This document shows positions 1 to 9,450 of a DNA stretch of 16,574 nucleotides, one piece after another; positions within the stretch are counted from its first letter, which is position 1, and each line of letters begins with the position of its first letter. The DNA is from Monoraphidium neglectum (lineage: Eukaryota; Chlorophyta; Chlorophyceae; Sphaeropleales; Selenastraceae): NCBI RefSeq assembly GCF_000611645.1, contig NW_014012499.1, positions 1 to 16,574 of the forward strand. Reading direction: 5' to 3'. The position numbers and the translations under genes are program-made. The notes beneath the pieces are model-generated. The model searched no databases. It saw nothing but the letters and a program-made list of their open reading frames with translations, and was not told the DNA's origin.

Positions 1-785
1 AGGCCACGGTGGTGGTTCCTGAGACGCTGGAGCCGTCGCTGCAGCTGGCGGCCGCGGTGCTGTCTGCGGTCAACTTGCCCAACGAGGAGGTCAACGCCAC
101 GGTGGACAACTTCAGGAAGAAGGTTAGTTTGGGTCTGTGGGTGTGGTGTGGGGAGTTATGTTTTTTGTGTGTGTTTGTGTGTGTCTGTGTGTGTGTGTGA
201 GTGCGAATAGTGCTGCACGAGTGCACCCATATGCATGAAAAGAGCTTTTGCAAATTGCGTGCCGCATTGGTACATTTCTCGCTTTCTGCGAGAGGGGGTC
301 ACACATCCGCCGCCATCTCTACTTGGGGCGCACTGCACGGCAATCAGGCCTGCGCCTTGCCACGGCCCTCGATTCTGCCCCATTTTCCTCGTCCGCCCGC
401 CCATCCCTCCCCCACCACAGCACATGTCGGAGCTGCAGAGTCTCGCCAAAGAGATGGGTGGGCGCCCCGCCTGCCGCGCCCTGCCGTTGGGAGGCTCTCC
501 ATGCTGTCAGACACGCCTACGTCATTGCAATCGCAGCCTGCAGGCGTCAAAATGCCTCTGCTGTGCATGGGTCAACCATGCACCAGCCCAGCAGCCTCAT
601 GGCTTGTCGTTTGCCGACCACCGCAAGCCCTCGCAGCTCTCTGCAAACACAAAACGAAACGAGCACCTGTGTGCGCCGTTGCTGCCCCCGCAGGCACGAG
701 CTTGGGCTACGTCGCCCCCAAGAAGGACCAGCAGCAGCAATCCAGCGACACGCCCGGCTCAGCGCTCTCGCCAGCGGCGGCCTGA
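1..785 (+). CDS. K+ efflux antiporter, KEA1/2 type, C-terminal end (partial at 5' side)
   Basis: This is the last part of a CPA2-family K+/H+ antiporter of the KEA1/2 group, which in plants exchanges K+ for H+ at the chloroplast inner envelope. Only the tail after the nucleotide-binding (RCK/TrkA-N) domain is inside the window. Exons: 1-122, 421-457 and 694-785, all with GT-AG introns (donors GTTAGT and GTGGGC; acceptors CACAG and CCGCAG). Joined, they read ATVVVPETLEPSLQLAAAVL, then an acidic helix ending in NFRKK, then HMSELQSLAKEMG, TSLGYV and a Gln/Ser/Ala-rich end, with TGA at 783-785. VPETLEPSLQLAAAVL and the closing SLGY resemble the end of land-plant KEA1/KEA2 as I recall it. The middle exon is only 37 nt. 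About 83 residues are visible, so the ion-transport domain lies off the left edge. Family assignment is good; KEA1 versus KEA2 cannot be decided. Confidence 0.85.
139..200 (+). repeat. TG-rich tract in first visible KEA intron
   Basis: A GT-rich stretch that becomes a nearly pure (TG)n run at about 168-200. It lies within the first 80 nt of the intron that starts at 123, so the sense transcript carries UG repeats close to the 5' splice site. Confidence 0.75.
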
Positions 786-1820
786 GCGGCGCCGGGCGCG
801 CGCTCGAGGCGCAGCAGCAGCTTGCCTTGCGTCGCGTCGCGCCGCGCGTCGCCGCCCGCCGTGCGACGCGCGCGCGGCGCGCGCGCATTCATCCCTTGTG
901 CCTGGTTGGCCCACTGTCTTGAACGCCGACGCTCGTGGCCCGGCGTGGCCGGCCCGGCCCTGTCTTTTGGTTGGTCCGACCCCCCCCCCCATTCTTACGT
1001 TGACCGTGAGGCTTCTGTCCCCTGTGTGCTGCGCCACCGCTGGAATGTCCTCTGCCTATGTACCCCCCCATGATGGCTGCGCGGCGGTCTGCCGCATTGC
1101 CTCGGGAGCTCGCGGCGCACACATCGCGACACCCACCTCCCCGGACGCGCCGGAGTGGCATCCCCATTGATACACCCCTGACCCCTTGGTGACACGTAAC
1201 GTTTTACACATGACTGTCCGGCACAAGCCTCGCCGACCTGCACACTCCAGAAACCGGGTGGCCGTGCAGACCAAGAGGGTGCAGCGATCAGAGCGCGAGG
1301 CAAGGGCCAACACGCAACACCCAAAAGCAATAGGGTTGGCCATGCAGGGCGTGAGACAAGGGGCGTCGCCATTTTCTCAACCGGCGCAGCATTGCACACA
1401 GCTCGCCCTCAGCCGTATGCTGGACGCATCGGAAGGTAGCCCACAAGCCGGCAGTGTGCACACGGGGTTGCGCGCCGCCAAAGAAAAGCAGCCAGGGGGC
1501 CCACTCAGGGCCCCGCCCTGCGTTGTGGTCGCACCCTGCAGAGCCCGAGCAACAGGTGTGGGCGCCATGTCGCAGCAGCTGCCTGCAAGTCTTGAATCAC
1601 AAGAGCACAACAAGGGGTGCGGCAGCAGACAGTACACCAGACAGTACACCATCATAACATGCATGCGCCATGACAAACACAAGACTACACTCAAAAGGCG
1701 GCATTCTCAAGTCGGGCCGACGAACTGTTTGTCTGCGGCGAGCGGCTTGAATTGCAATCACGCCACATGGCACCCCGGAATCCTTGCCACGCGCGGCGCG
1801 CCGGCCCCAGGGCGCCCGAA
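786..1820. other. Convergent 3' flanks, no gene supported
   Basis: About 1 kb lies between the stop of the KEA gene (plus) and the stop of the DIL-domain gene (minus). It should contain both 3' untranslated regions. The left third (about 786-960) is extremely GC-rich, with runs of CGCGCG. From about 1200 the base composition becomes more balanced. Open frames exist on both strands but show no domain, no family resemblance and no splice pattern. No plus-strand TGTAA poly(A) signal was found for the KEA transcript. Confidence 0.6.
1204..1208 (-). terminator. Possible algal poly(A) signal (UGUAA) for DIL-domain gene
   Basis: The plus strand reads TTACA, which is TGTAA on the minus strand, the usual polyadenylation signal of green algae. 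It lies about 610 nt downstream of the minus-strand stop at 1821. It is the only minus-strand copy I noticed in this gap. A five-base match has low specificity. Confidence 0.35.
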
Positions 1821-2622
1821 TCAAAAGCTGGGCGTCGGCTCCTGCAGGAACGCGAAGACCTCTGCGGGGCAGCCCTCCATCAGCTGCTGCGGCACGGGCA
1901 CGCCCTGGGACCAGTCGCGCCCCTCCAGCCACGACAGCACCGCCTCGGTCGAGCTCCTGCCCGCGCCCGCGCCCGCGGCGCCGTCGGCCGGCGTGGTGAA
2001 CGGCGGCGGCCCGGGCTCATCCAGGAGGCAGGTTACGACCAGGCCCTGATTAGTCAGCGCGGGGCCCTTGTCCCCGCCGAGGGCCAGGCCAGCGAGGGTG
2101 GAGCCCGGGGCGCCGGAGGCGGCGGCGTGGGCCGCGTGCATCGCCTCCAGGACCTCCCCTGACACGCGCGCACTCTCTGCGGGCGTGCATAGCATGTGAG
2201 GGCAGCAGACGGGTGAGCGTGTGCAGTGACATGGCGCGCAAACGCGGGCTCCGCGGGCCAGGCACGATCAAAGCGGGTGATGCCGTGCACAGCCCCAAGC
2301 CATGAAGGTTCAAGAACAGCCGCTTCCTGCCGGCTCGCGTCACGCTCCTCCCACCATCGTCCCTGCCACCCCCCCCCCCACACCCCTTTGCCCCTGCCCG
2401 CCCCGCGCCTGCGCCGGGCGTGTCGTCCCAGCTTGTGGTGCAGAGGCGGTAGAGCTGCTGCTGGCTGAGGGCGGGGCACAGCTCGCGTGCGATGTCATCG
2501 TGGGACAGCTCCCCCTTGCGCTCCAGGGCCAGGAACTGGAGGGCCTTGGGGGGGGGACGTGCGGGCGTGCGTGTGCGTGTGTGTGCGTGTGTGTGCGTGT
2601 GTGTGCGTGTGTGTGCGTGTGT

Positions 2623-2654
<32 letters not shown>

Positions 2655-5541
2655 ATGTGTGCACATGCGTGTGCAAGTGTGGACCAGCTGGGAGTAGGCA
2701 GGTAGGCAGTCGCAAGGCTCCAAGGGTCGCGCCCAGCTGCCACGCGCGCCATAGGCAATAGACAGCGTGCCACACCTCTGCTGCATGTGGTCCTCTCCGG
2801 CAGTCTCTGCTCGGCTTGACGCCCCTCCACCCTCCCCCCCTGCCCGCCCCGCCGTTCTACCTGCCGCGTGTGGTCGAGCGCAGCCCAGCCGGCCTTGCCC
2901 AGCTGCCCCTCCCCGAGCTGCAGCAGCAGGCCGTCCACCTGCTTGAGCCCGCGCAGCGCGTAGCGCGCGTTGGCGGTGCAGCAGAGCTCCGGGCGCAGCA
3001 GCAGCTGGTTGAAGAGCTGCGCGTTGACAAACCCCAGGGCCTGCGGGGTTGCGCAGCCACAAGCGCATGGCTTTGATGTGTGAGCAGGAGAGAATCTGAA
3101 TGCGTGTGTGTGCGCACGCATGCATGTGTGTAAGTAAGAAAACGTGTGTGTGCGTGCATGTGCGTGTTTGGTTGTGGGTGTGAGTGTGCCTGTTCGTGTG
3201 TTTTGTGTTTGGTGTTGTGCAAATACGTGCATAGCATGCGTGTAGGGAAACCAGATTGTGGGCGTGTTGGCAGGTGGCATGCTGCCGGCGTGGGCGGCGC
3301 AAGCACTCTGAGCAACGGGGTGGGACAGGGATAGCAGCAAAGGGCTGTGAAAGGAAAGGCAGCTCGCTGTCGCCTCCCAACACAACCTCCGTGCACGGCG
3401 GCCAAAGCACCCGGCCGTGCCTTTGTGCAAGGCCGCCGCCACGCATCGTGTCCCGTGCCAGTGCGTCCGTGTGAGCGCGCCCACCTGCTGCAGCACGGCT
3501 TGCACCAGCGCCGCCGGCACGCACTCTGCCTGCAGCGCGTCCACCGCACCGCTGAGCGCGGCCACCATCTCCGCCCAGTCGCGGTACGCCTCCAGCAGCG
3601 ACTCCTGCGCCGCCGCAGACAGGAGCCCGCCCTCACCGTCGCCCTCGCCCTCGCCCTCGCCCTCGCTCCTGACGTCTTCGCCGCCCCCGCCATCGCCCCT
3701 GTCCCCGCCGCCCTCGCCCGCTGCGTGCTGCATGCAGTTTGCCAGCAGCGGCAGCAGACGGCGCCGCAGCTGGTCGCGGACCGCCACAAATGCGGCCTGT
3801 TCGGTGGGTTTTGGGGGCGTGGTGCGCGTCAGTCGGGGGCGTGTAGGGAGTCCAAATGTAAGGTATACTGGATCATGGATTCGAGCGATGGTTTCAGCAT
3901 CATTTGATGAGTTGCACCAGAGTGCCTCGAGGCAGCAGCCAGGCAGGTCACGGAAGGGGTAGGCAGCAGTGGGTTGGGGGCCCGGGCAAGCCTGTGCAAA
4001 GAAGAGGGGGGACGGCGGCACATGGACAGTGTCTTTGGATGAAAAATCAAAATCCAGCCCCGCACCTGGACAATGGAATCCAGGGAGACAGCAAACTCCG
4101 CCAGAGGGTCCGCCACGGCTGGGCCCACAGGCCCCGCCGCCGCCGCCGCCGCCGCCCCGAGCGGCTGCGGCGGCGCGGGCGCGGGCGCGGGCTCCTGTGG
4201 CGGCGCGCTGCCCAGGAAGCTCGAGGCTGTGCTGCTGGTGCTGGCCAGGCTGGGCGTCGGCTCGTGCATGCCGCCCGCTTCCCCCTCCGCCGCGCCCGCG
4301 ACGCCGCCCTCCCCCCAGCCTGGCGCCTGCTTGCCGGGCCGCCGCGCCCACAGTTGGTGCAGCCCCTCCCCCAGGCGGGCGCCAAGGTGCAGCTCCCCGA
4401 CGCCGTCCGCCAGCCGCCGCTGCAGCTGCTGGATGCTGCGCCGCATCGCCTGGGACCGCGCGTCGGCGTCCGAGGCCGCGGCGCCGCCGGCCCCCGCACG
4501 CCGGCGCGCGCGCACGACCAGCGCTAGCAGCGCCGACGCAACCGACAGCCAATACGCCGCTGTGGCCCGCCCAGGCGCCGCCGCCGCGCCCGAGCCTGCG
4601 CCGCCAGCCGGTGCCGCTGCAGCACCGTCAGGATCCCTCGGATGCGTGTCGCCCCAGCCCGCGCCCGCGCCCGCGCCCGCGTGCGCGGCGGCGGCGGCCG
4701 CCGCGTCGTCGTCGCAGGCCGCCTGCAGCTGCTGCTGCAGGAGGCCCGCAAAGCGGCGCAGCAGCGCCGCTGCATCGTCGTCGAGCGGCGCGCCGGGCGC
4801 GGTGAGGACGCCCCAGTGCAGCAGGCACCGCGCGAGGACGAGCGCGGCGACGGGGCGGCCGCGGTGGAAGCCGAGGGGGCGGTCCGCCAGGAGGGCCGCC
4901 ACGCGGTCCTGCTCCAGCAGCCGCTCCGCCTGCTCGCAAGCGCACGCGGATAAATTGGCAGTATGAGGGGTGGGAGTCGAATGCAGGCTTGGTGGTCGTG
5001 GTGGCCGCCCGCTGGCCGAAGGTGCAAGCGCAGCAGCCGGGCGCACCGACAGCTTGCCTGCGCTGCCTGCGGGAGGAAACAGCACGCTGCACAGCGGCAA
5101 CCTGGGCTGCGCTTCTGCAGCCGCCTCATCATCATCATCACCAGCAGCAGCGGCAGCAGCGGCAGCAGCGGCAGCAGCGGCAGCAGCGGCAGCAGCGGCA
5201 GCAGCGGCAGCACACACGAGCGCCCGAGCCGCCCTGCATCCGGCCCTGGTCGGCAGGCGCACCAGCATGAGCGCCTGCTGCTTGGCCAGCAGCTGCTGCA
5301 GGTGCTCCTCCGCCGACGCAATCAGGGATGCGTTGGCGTGAAGCGCCTCGATCGCATCGCGGATTGTCACCACACCTCCGCCGTTTGCGTGTTCCCCTGA
5401 AGCTGAGCGAGCGGCCACTGCCGCCGTGGTTGAAGCGCCCGCCTGCCGCAAGGGGTCTACTGTGGCTGGCGTGAGAGCGCCCAGCGCGCCGGCGATCGAG
5501 GGGCTGCCATTGTTGTTATCGTCCAAGGTGCATGCCGGCAT
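1821..5541 (-). CDS. Myosin XI-type globular tail (DIL domain) protein lacking a motor
   Basis: Exons on the minus strand: 5541-5263, 4929-4066, 3796-3485, 3040-2861, 2544 to about 2415, and about 2176-1821 (TGA at 1823-1821), giving about 706 residues. Residues about 110-125 read [21 protein letters not shown], like the start of the plant myosin XI globular tail. Residues 382-404 ([21 protein letters not shown]) match its IYGMIRDNLKKEISPLL stretch. Exons 4-5 hold the DIL core: [51 protein letters not shown]. The last exon has VSGEVLEAM and [10 protein letters not shown], matching VSPDVI and FLLDDxSxIPF. In myosin XI this domain binds cargo adaptors. The N terminus has one short helix ([15 protein letters not shown]) but no ATPase head or IQ motifs. 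Exon 2 contains Ala/Gly-rich linkers and exon 3 a Glu-Gly hexamer repeat. The ATG at 5541 is the first in frame after a TGA at 5583-5581. The donor of the last intron is uncertain: 2414 (GC) or 2383 (GT). Intron 1 (5262-4930) is open in frame and might be retained. Confidence 0.83.
2565..2675. repeat. (GTGTGCGTGT)n/(TG)n microsatellite in DIL-gene intron 4
   Basis: Tandem units of about 10 bp (GTGTGCGTGT) run into pure TG. The tract ends about 20 nt from the acceptor at 2545, so the minus-strand transcript has CA/CG repeats next to the 3' splice site. Alternating purine-pyrimidine sequence of this kind can adopt Z-DNA. Confidence 0.9.
3095..3225. repeat. Degenerate TG-rich tract in DIL-gene intron 3
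   Basis: An imperfect TGTG/TGCG tract on the plus strand, read as CA-rich in the sense (minus) transcript. It lies in the acceptor half of the intron that runs from 3484 to 3041. Confidence 0.75.
5126..5212. repeat. TCA run followed by a 9-bp GCAGCAGCG-type tandem repeat
   Basis: TCATCATCATCATCA at 5126-5140 is followed by about seven copies of a 9-bp unit made of GCA/GCG triplets. It falls in intron 1 of the DIL-domain gene. Because that intron is 333 nt and open in frame, a retained copy would encode an Asp run followed by about 24 alanines. Confidence 0.85.
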
Positions 5542-6001
5542 GACTCCTGCTGGGATGCAGCCTGTTGATGTCGATGTGCGTCAGGCGCGTCGGGACGAAA
5601 CGCACGTGCACTGCAGCAGCGACTAGGGCGGAGGAACGCCGTGCAGAGAACAGCTGCCTGGGGTCAAGCGATCGCGTTTGAAATATGTTGAGTGCGCTGA
5701 GATCAGGGGCCTTACATCGTCTGCTTGCCGCAGCATGGATCGAAGGCCGCGGACACAGATGGCGGGTAAACTCAACGGATCGACACAGGGCCCGGGACCA
5801 CACCGTCAAGGCGCTGTGGCAATCAAAGCGCTGCACAGCTCATCTCCCCAGGTTCCGTGCTGTGGGCTCTGGTGTGCCGCAGGTGACACCTAGTTGTCCG
5901 ATGCAAGCACATGTCCACAATGAGCTATCAGTACTCCCACGCGAAACCTTATTGTATCATTTGCCTTCTATCTTACGTATGGGCTAGCCCGTTTGGTCAA
6001 G
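5542..6001. promoter_or_regulatory. Divergent promoter interval, DIL-domain gene / PHT4 gene
   Basis: 460 bp separate the start codons of two genes pointing away from each other, so both promoters and both 5' leaders must lie here unless a non-coding first exon extends further. The part next to the transporter (about 5900-5980) is AT-richer than the coding DNA. No TATA box or named operator could be assigned with confidence. Confidence 0.5.
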
Positions 6002-7954
6002 ATGCATCGCCACTTGTATCGGGGCGGCACGGGCCTTCTGCAGCAACATCGTGAATCTTTCACAGGACTTCGATATCCATCGTGCAGCTACCGTCAGCGG
6101 ACGCAGCGGCCCACTCGCAACGGATGGTCGCCAGTCGCCGCCCTGAAATCTAGCGTTCTTCTGTTCAAGGGAGACGATGATGCTAACGTTGATCAGGGGC
6201 CTGCAGTACAGGCACCGGCCCCACCGCAGCAGCGCCAGCATCACGGATCTTTGGCAGCAGCGGGCACCACCGACGGGCATGATGCCGCGCGCTCTGGCGG
6301 CGACGGCGGTGGCGGTGGTGGCGTCCCTCATCGCTGGAGGCTGGTGGCGATGATGGCGGGCGCATTTGTGCTCTGCAATATGGACAAGGTACGTGCCTGG
6401 GGTGGAGTGCGGCCATGGCCCATCGCCACGTCACACTGGTGCCTTGGCCCACCCTGCGCGTGGCGCCGGACACCTCACTCATGCGAGCGCATCGATCCTC
6501 CTACCCCTCTGCCTTGGTCCTGTTCCCATGCCCGCAGCGTCTCACCCCTCCCCACATCTGTCGACTGTCATTCCCAGGTCAACATGTCTGTCGCGGTCAT
6601 CCCAATGGCAGCCGACCTGGGGTGGAGCGCCACAGACCGCGGGCTGGTTTCGAGCAGCTTCTTCTGGGGCTACGCGCTGACTCAGATTCCCGCAGGCTGG
6701 ATCTCCACCACGTGAGCCGCACCGCCAAGTGTTGCGCGCACTCAGCACTGGGCTGGGTGTGCCGCGGGCCGCACTCCCGCGCAATGTTCTGCTGCCGCAC
6801 CATGCGCCGTGGAGAGGCAGGCAGCTGCGAGCCGCCTTGCAAAAACGTGCAGTGGGGCGTCAGCTGCAGCGCCCAGCAGTGCATCGCTTGCTTTGGCCCC
6901 CAGCTCTGGAGCGCCTCAGCCCACTCTTGACGGGCCGCCACCTCATCCCTCACTCCCCTCACAAAATGTTGCGTGCAGGGTCGGCGGCGCGCGCGTGCTG
7001 CAGGCCGGCGTCGGCCTCTGGTCCCTAGGCACCCTGCTGGCGCCCGCCGCGGCCCACCTCGGACTGCCCGCGCTCTGCGCGTCGCGCGCGCTGGTCGGCC
7101 TGGGCGAGGGCTTCGCGCCCAGCGCGGCCACCAGCGTGCTGGCCAGGCAGGTGCCTTCAGCTGAGAGGTCGCGCGCCGTGTCGACCGTCTGGGGCGGCCT
7201 GGACGTCGGCAGCGTGGCCGGGCTGATTATCGCGGGGCCCCTCATCCGCGCGGCGGGCTGGCCGAGCGTGTTCTACCTGTTTGCGGCGCTGGGGGGCGTG
7301 TGGTGCCTGGCGTGGCCGGCGTTCAGGCCCGAGGAGGAGGACCCCGCGGTCAAGGTGGGTGCTGGTAAAGACAACCTGTGTGCGCGCTTGTGTGTGCATG
7401 TGTGTGTGCCTGAAGGCGGTCAAAAGTGTTCGCACGTGTCTGATGTGTGTATGTGTGAGCGTGCGTGCATGTGTGCGTGAGTGTGTGGGGATTGTGGATG
7501 TGCACACGCACACACCTGTTCCTGTGCAGCCGGGCAAAAGGGTGCAGGCGCAGGGGGTTGCTGTGTTGGGACGAGTTGCAAAGATAATCAAGTCGTGAAA
7601 GGAGCCTAGCGTTTGGTGCGCCCCGCACTTATCGCGAGGTGGTGCATGGAGCCGACCCGCGCCCTCGCCGCCGCACGCCCCCGCCCCTTGCGTGGCGCAG
7701 GAGGAGCAGCGAGGGCGCCCGCTCGGGCCCCGGCCCCACTCTGGCGCAGACGCGGGCAGCGGCGCTGCAGTCAGGGAGGCGATCCTGGACGCGCGCATCG
7801 CCGCGGGCAGCGACCTGGAGAGCACCATTGATTTTGACGATGCCAGCAGCGCTGTCGCCCCTGGCAACGGCAGCGGTGACGGCGCTGGGTGGCGGCAGTC
7901 GCTGGGCGGCGGCGCGGTGCAGCTGCGCCTGCCAGGGCGGCACGTTGAGCTGGT

Positions 7955-7994
<40 letters not shown>

Positions 7995-9334
7995 GGGGAG
8001 CAGGAGCGCGACGGCGGCGTTCCCTGGGGCGCGTTCTTCTCGTCGCGGCCGGTGTGGGCTGTCACAGTGGCTCACTTCTGCTTCAACTGGGGCTACTACA
8101 CGCTGCTGGCCTGGCTGCCCTCCTACTTTGAGGCGGCGCTGGGCCTGGACGTCCGCGACTCATCCTTCCTCACGCTCATTCCGTGAGCTGCGGGCCGATA
8201 GCCGGGGGGCCGCGCAGGGGCGGGCCGGTAGCGTGGGGCAGCTCGCATGCGAATGCTTGTGTGCGCATTCAGACATGCCCACCGACGGACAGGGACTGCG
8301 CCCGGCTGGGTACCCTCGTACACCTGCACCTGCCCAACCCTCTTGTCTTCCCACCTGAGCCCCTGTTGTCCCGCCCAGCTTTCAGCCGCCCATGTCCCCC
8401 TCAACCACCCCTTCCCCCACACCCTCCACGCACCCGCCATTCAAATTCCCCAGCTACGTGGCGATGGTGGTGATGACCCCCGTGGTGGGGCCCACGGCAG
8501 ACGGCCTGGTCAAGAGGGGCTGGCCCCTCACGCGCGTCAGGAAGGCCGCACAGGGCATCGCCTTCGTCGGCCCCGCCGCCTGCATGGCCGCCTGCGCGGC
8601 GCTCACTCCCGAGACGCCCGCCGCGGCCGGCGGCGGCACGGCGGCGCTGCTGGTGGGGCTGCTGTCCGTCGGGTTTGGCCTGGGGGCGTGGAGCCGCGCT
8701 GGGCTGTACTGCAACCACCAGGTGGGGCCGATGATGAGTCACCGGGCGGTGAGCCACAGGCATGTCCGTCGTGTTGGACCTCGTCGCTTGCCGCTTTCCA
8801 CCAGCCTGCCTCGTGCAATGGGGATTCACAGCAGCGTGTGTTGGGTGAGATGGTGCTGCGCGTCTCACCCGCTCAAGGGGGGTTTGGGGGGATGGGCTCG
8901 GACAGCGCACCGCATCGCGTCGCCTTGTGGGCCTGCAGGAGGGTGCCCGCTTGGCGTGGGCGCCCTCCCCAACTGTGCGTCTGCGACTATAGTTAAAAGT
9001 GGCAACCGTCACCCTCCGCCCTCCCTCGCACACACGTGCGCGAGCGCACATGCACACTCGCGCGCCAACCCCGCCCAACACACGCTCACATAGCCCCACA
9101 CACCGCCACCCCCTCCCCCAGGACCTGTCCCCAAAGTACGCCAGCGCGCTGCTGGGCATCACCAACACCGCGGGGGCCCTGCCCGGCGTCCTGGGCGTCA
9201 CCAGCGCGGGTTACCTCCTCGACACCACCGGCAGCTGGGCCCTCGCCCTGTTCCTGCCCACGGTGGCCTGCCAGCTCTTCGGCGCCGCCTTCTACACCGC
9301 CTTTGCCAGCAGCGAGCGCCAGCACTGGAGCTGA
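6002..9334 (+). CDS. PHT4/ANTR-type plastid phosphate (anion) transporter, MFS (SLC17-like)
   Basis: Six exons: 6002-6388, 6578-6711, 6979-7354, 7701-8182, 8454-8721 and 9122-9334. All introns are GT-AG and phases agree (1860 nt, 619 residues). It is an MFS anion:cation symporter of the plant PHT4 family; most characterised members move inorganic phosphate across plastid or Golgi membranes. Residues 1 to about 65 are rich in Arg/Ser/Gln and poor in acids, like a transit peptide. A Gly-rich spacer precedes the first membrane segment (about 110-126). Diagnostic stretches: NMDKVNMSVAVIPMA at the exon 1/2 junction, SSFFWGYALTQIPAGW, GLGEGFAPSAATSVLAR, SERSRAVSTVWGGLDVGSVAG, then after the central loop HFCFNWGYYTLLAWLPSYF, VRKAAQGIAFVGPA, GLYCNHQ, DLSPKYASALLGITNTAGALPG. 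The order and the FASSE ending recall Arabidopsis PHT4;2 most closely. The central loop (about 300-405) is longer than usual and carries 12 glutamines. Start: the TTG-initiated frame begins slightly upstream, but 6002 is the first ATG. Substrate is inferred from the family only; PHT4;4 carries ascorbate. Confidence 0.93.
7378..7516 (+). repeat. TG-rich tract with short CA tail in PHT4 intron 3
   Basis: TGTG/TGCG repeats run from about 7378 to 7494, starting some 20 nt after the donor at 7355. A short complementary CACACGCACACAC run follows at 7502-7514. The two could pair in the transcript. Confidence 0.8.
7956..7991 (+). repeat. (CAG)12 coding repeat, polyGln in PHT4
   Basis: Twelve uninterrupted CAG codons encode residues 385-396 of the transporter, in the hydrophilic loop between the two six-helix halves. 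Pure CAG suggests a length-variable tract. Confidence 0.95.
9028..9105 (+). repeat. CA-rich tract in PHT4 intron 5
   Basis: An imperfect CACACA/CGCACA stretch lies in the last 100 nt before the acceptor at 9121, so the sense transcript carries CA repeats upstream of the 3' splice site. Confidence 0.7.
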
Positions 9335-9365
9335 GCGCGCCGCGGGGGGCAGGCTTTGCGCGTTT

Positions 9366-9387
9366 CGCCCGCCTCGGAAGGCGGGCG
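9366..9387 (+). other. Perfect 9-bp hairpin in PHT4 3' region
   Basis: CGCCCGCCT is followed by CGGA and then AGGCGGGCG: a perfect 9-bp stem with a 4-nt loop, starting 32 nt after the stop codon. It should be stable in RNA. Confidence 0.7.
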
Positions 9388-9429
9388 GGGTGTGCTGAGG
9401 ATGGACGCGCTTGCAGTGCGCGGCACGGC

Positions 9430-9450
9430 TGGGAAGCCCAACGCTTCCCA
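9430..9450 (+). other. Perfect 8-bp hairpin in PHT4 3' region
   Basis: TGGGAAGC, a CCAAC loop and GCTTCCCA form a perfect 8-bp stem with a 5-nt loop, about 43 nt after the first hairpin. The function is unknown. Confidence 0.7.

Noticed and set aside
201..785. 194-codon plus-strand open frame covering the KEA introns
   Set aside because: Only its last 30 codons, after the acceptor at 693, continue the antiporter. The rest is intron sequence.
786..960. CpG-dense, very GC-rich block as a promoter or CpG island
   Set aside because: It lies directly after the KEA stop codon between convergent genes, and no downstream gene on the plus strand could use it.
1186..2049. 287-codon plus-strand open frame between the KEA and DIL-domain genes
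   Set aside because: It has no recognisable domain, is rich in Arg/Pro/Gln as expected from GC-rich non-coding DNA, and its end overlaps the last exon of the minus-strand DIL-domain gene.
2565..3225. CRISPR-like or satellite array suggested by regular TG/CG repeats
   Set aside because: The units are simple dinucleotide-derived microsatellites without spacers, inside introns of a eukaryotic gene.
2495..4552. 685-codon minus-strand open frame taken as one exon
   Set aside because: Only three short segments of it match the myosin tail. The parts between have splice signals at both ends and microsatellite sequence, so they are introns.
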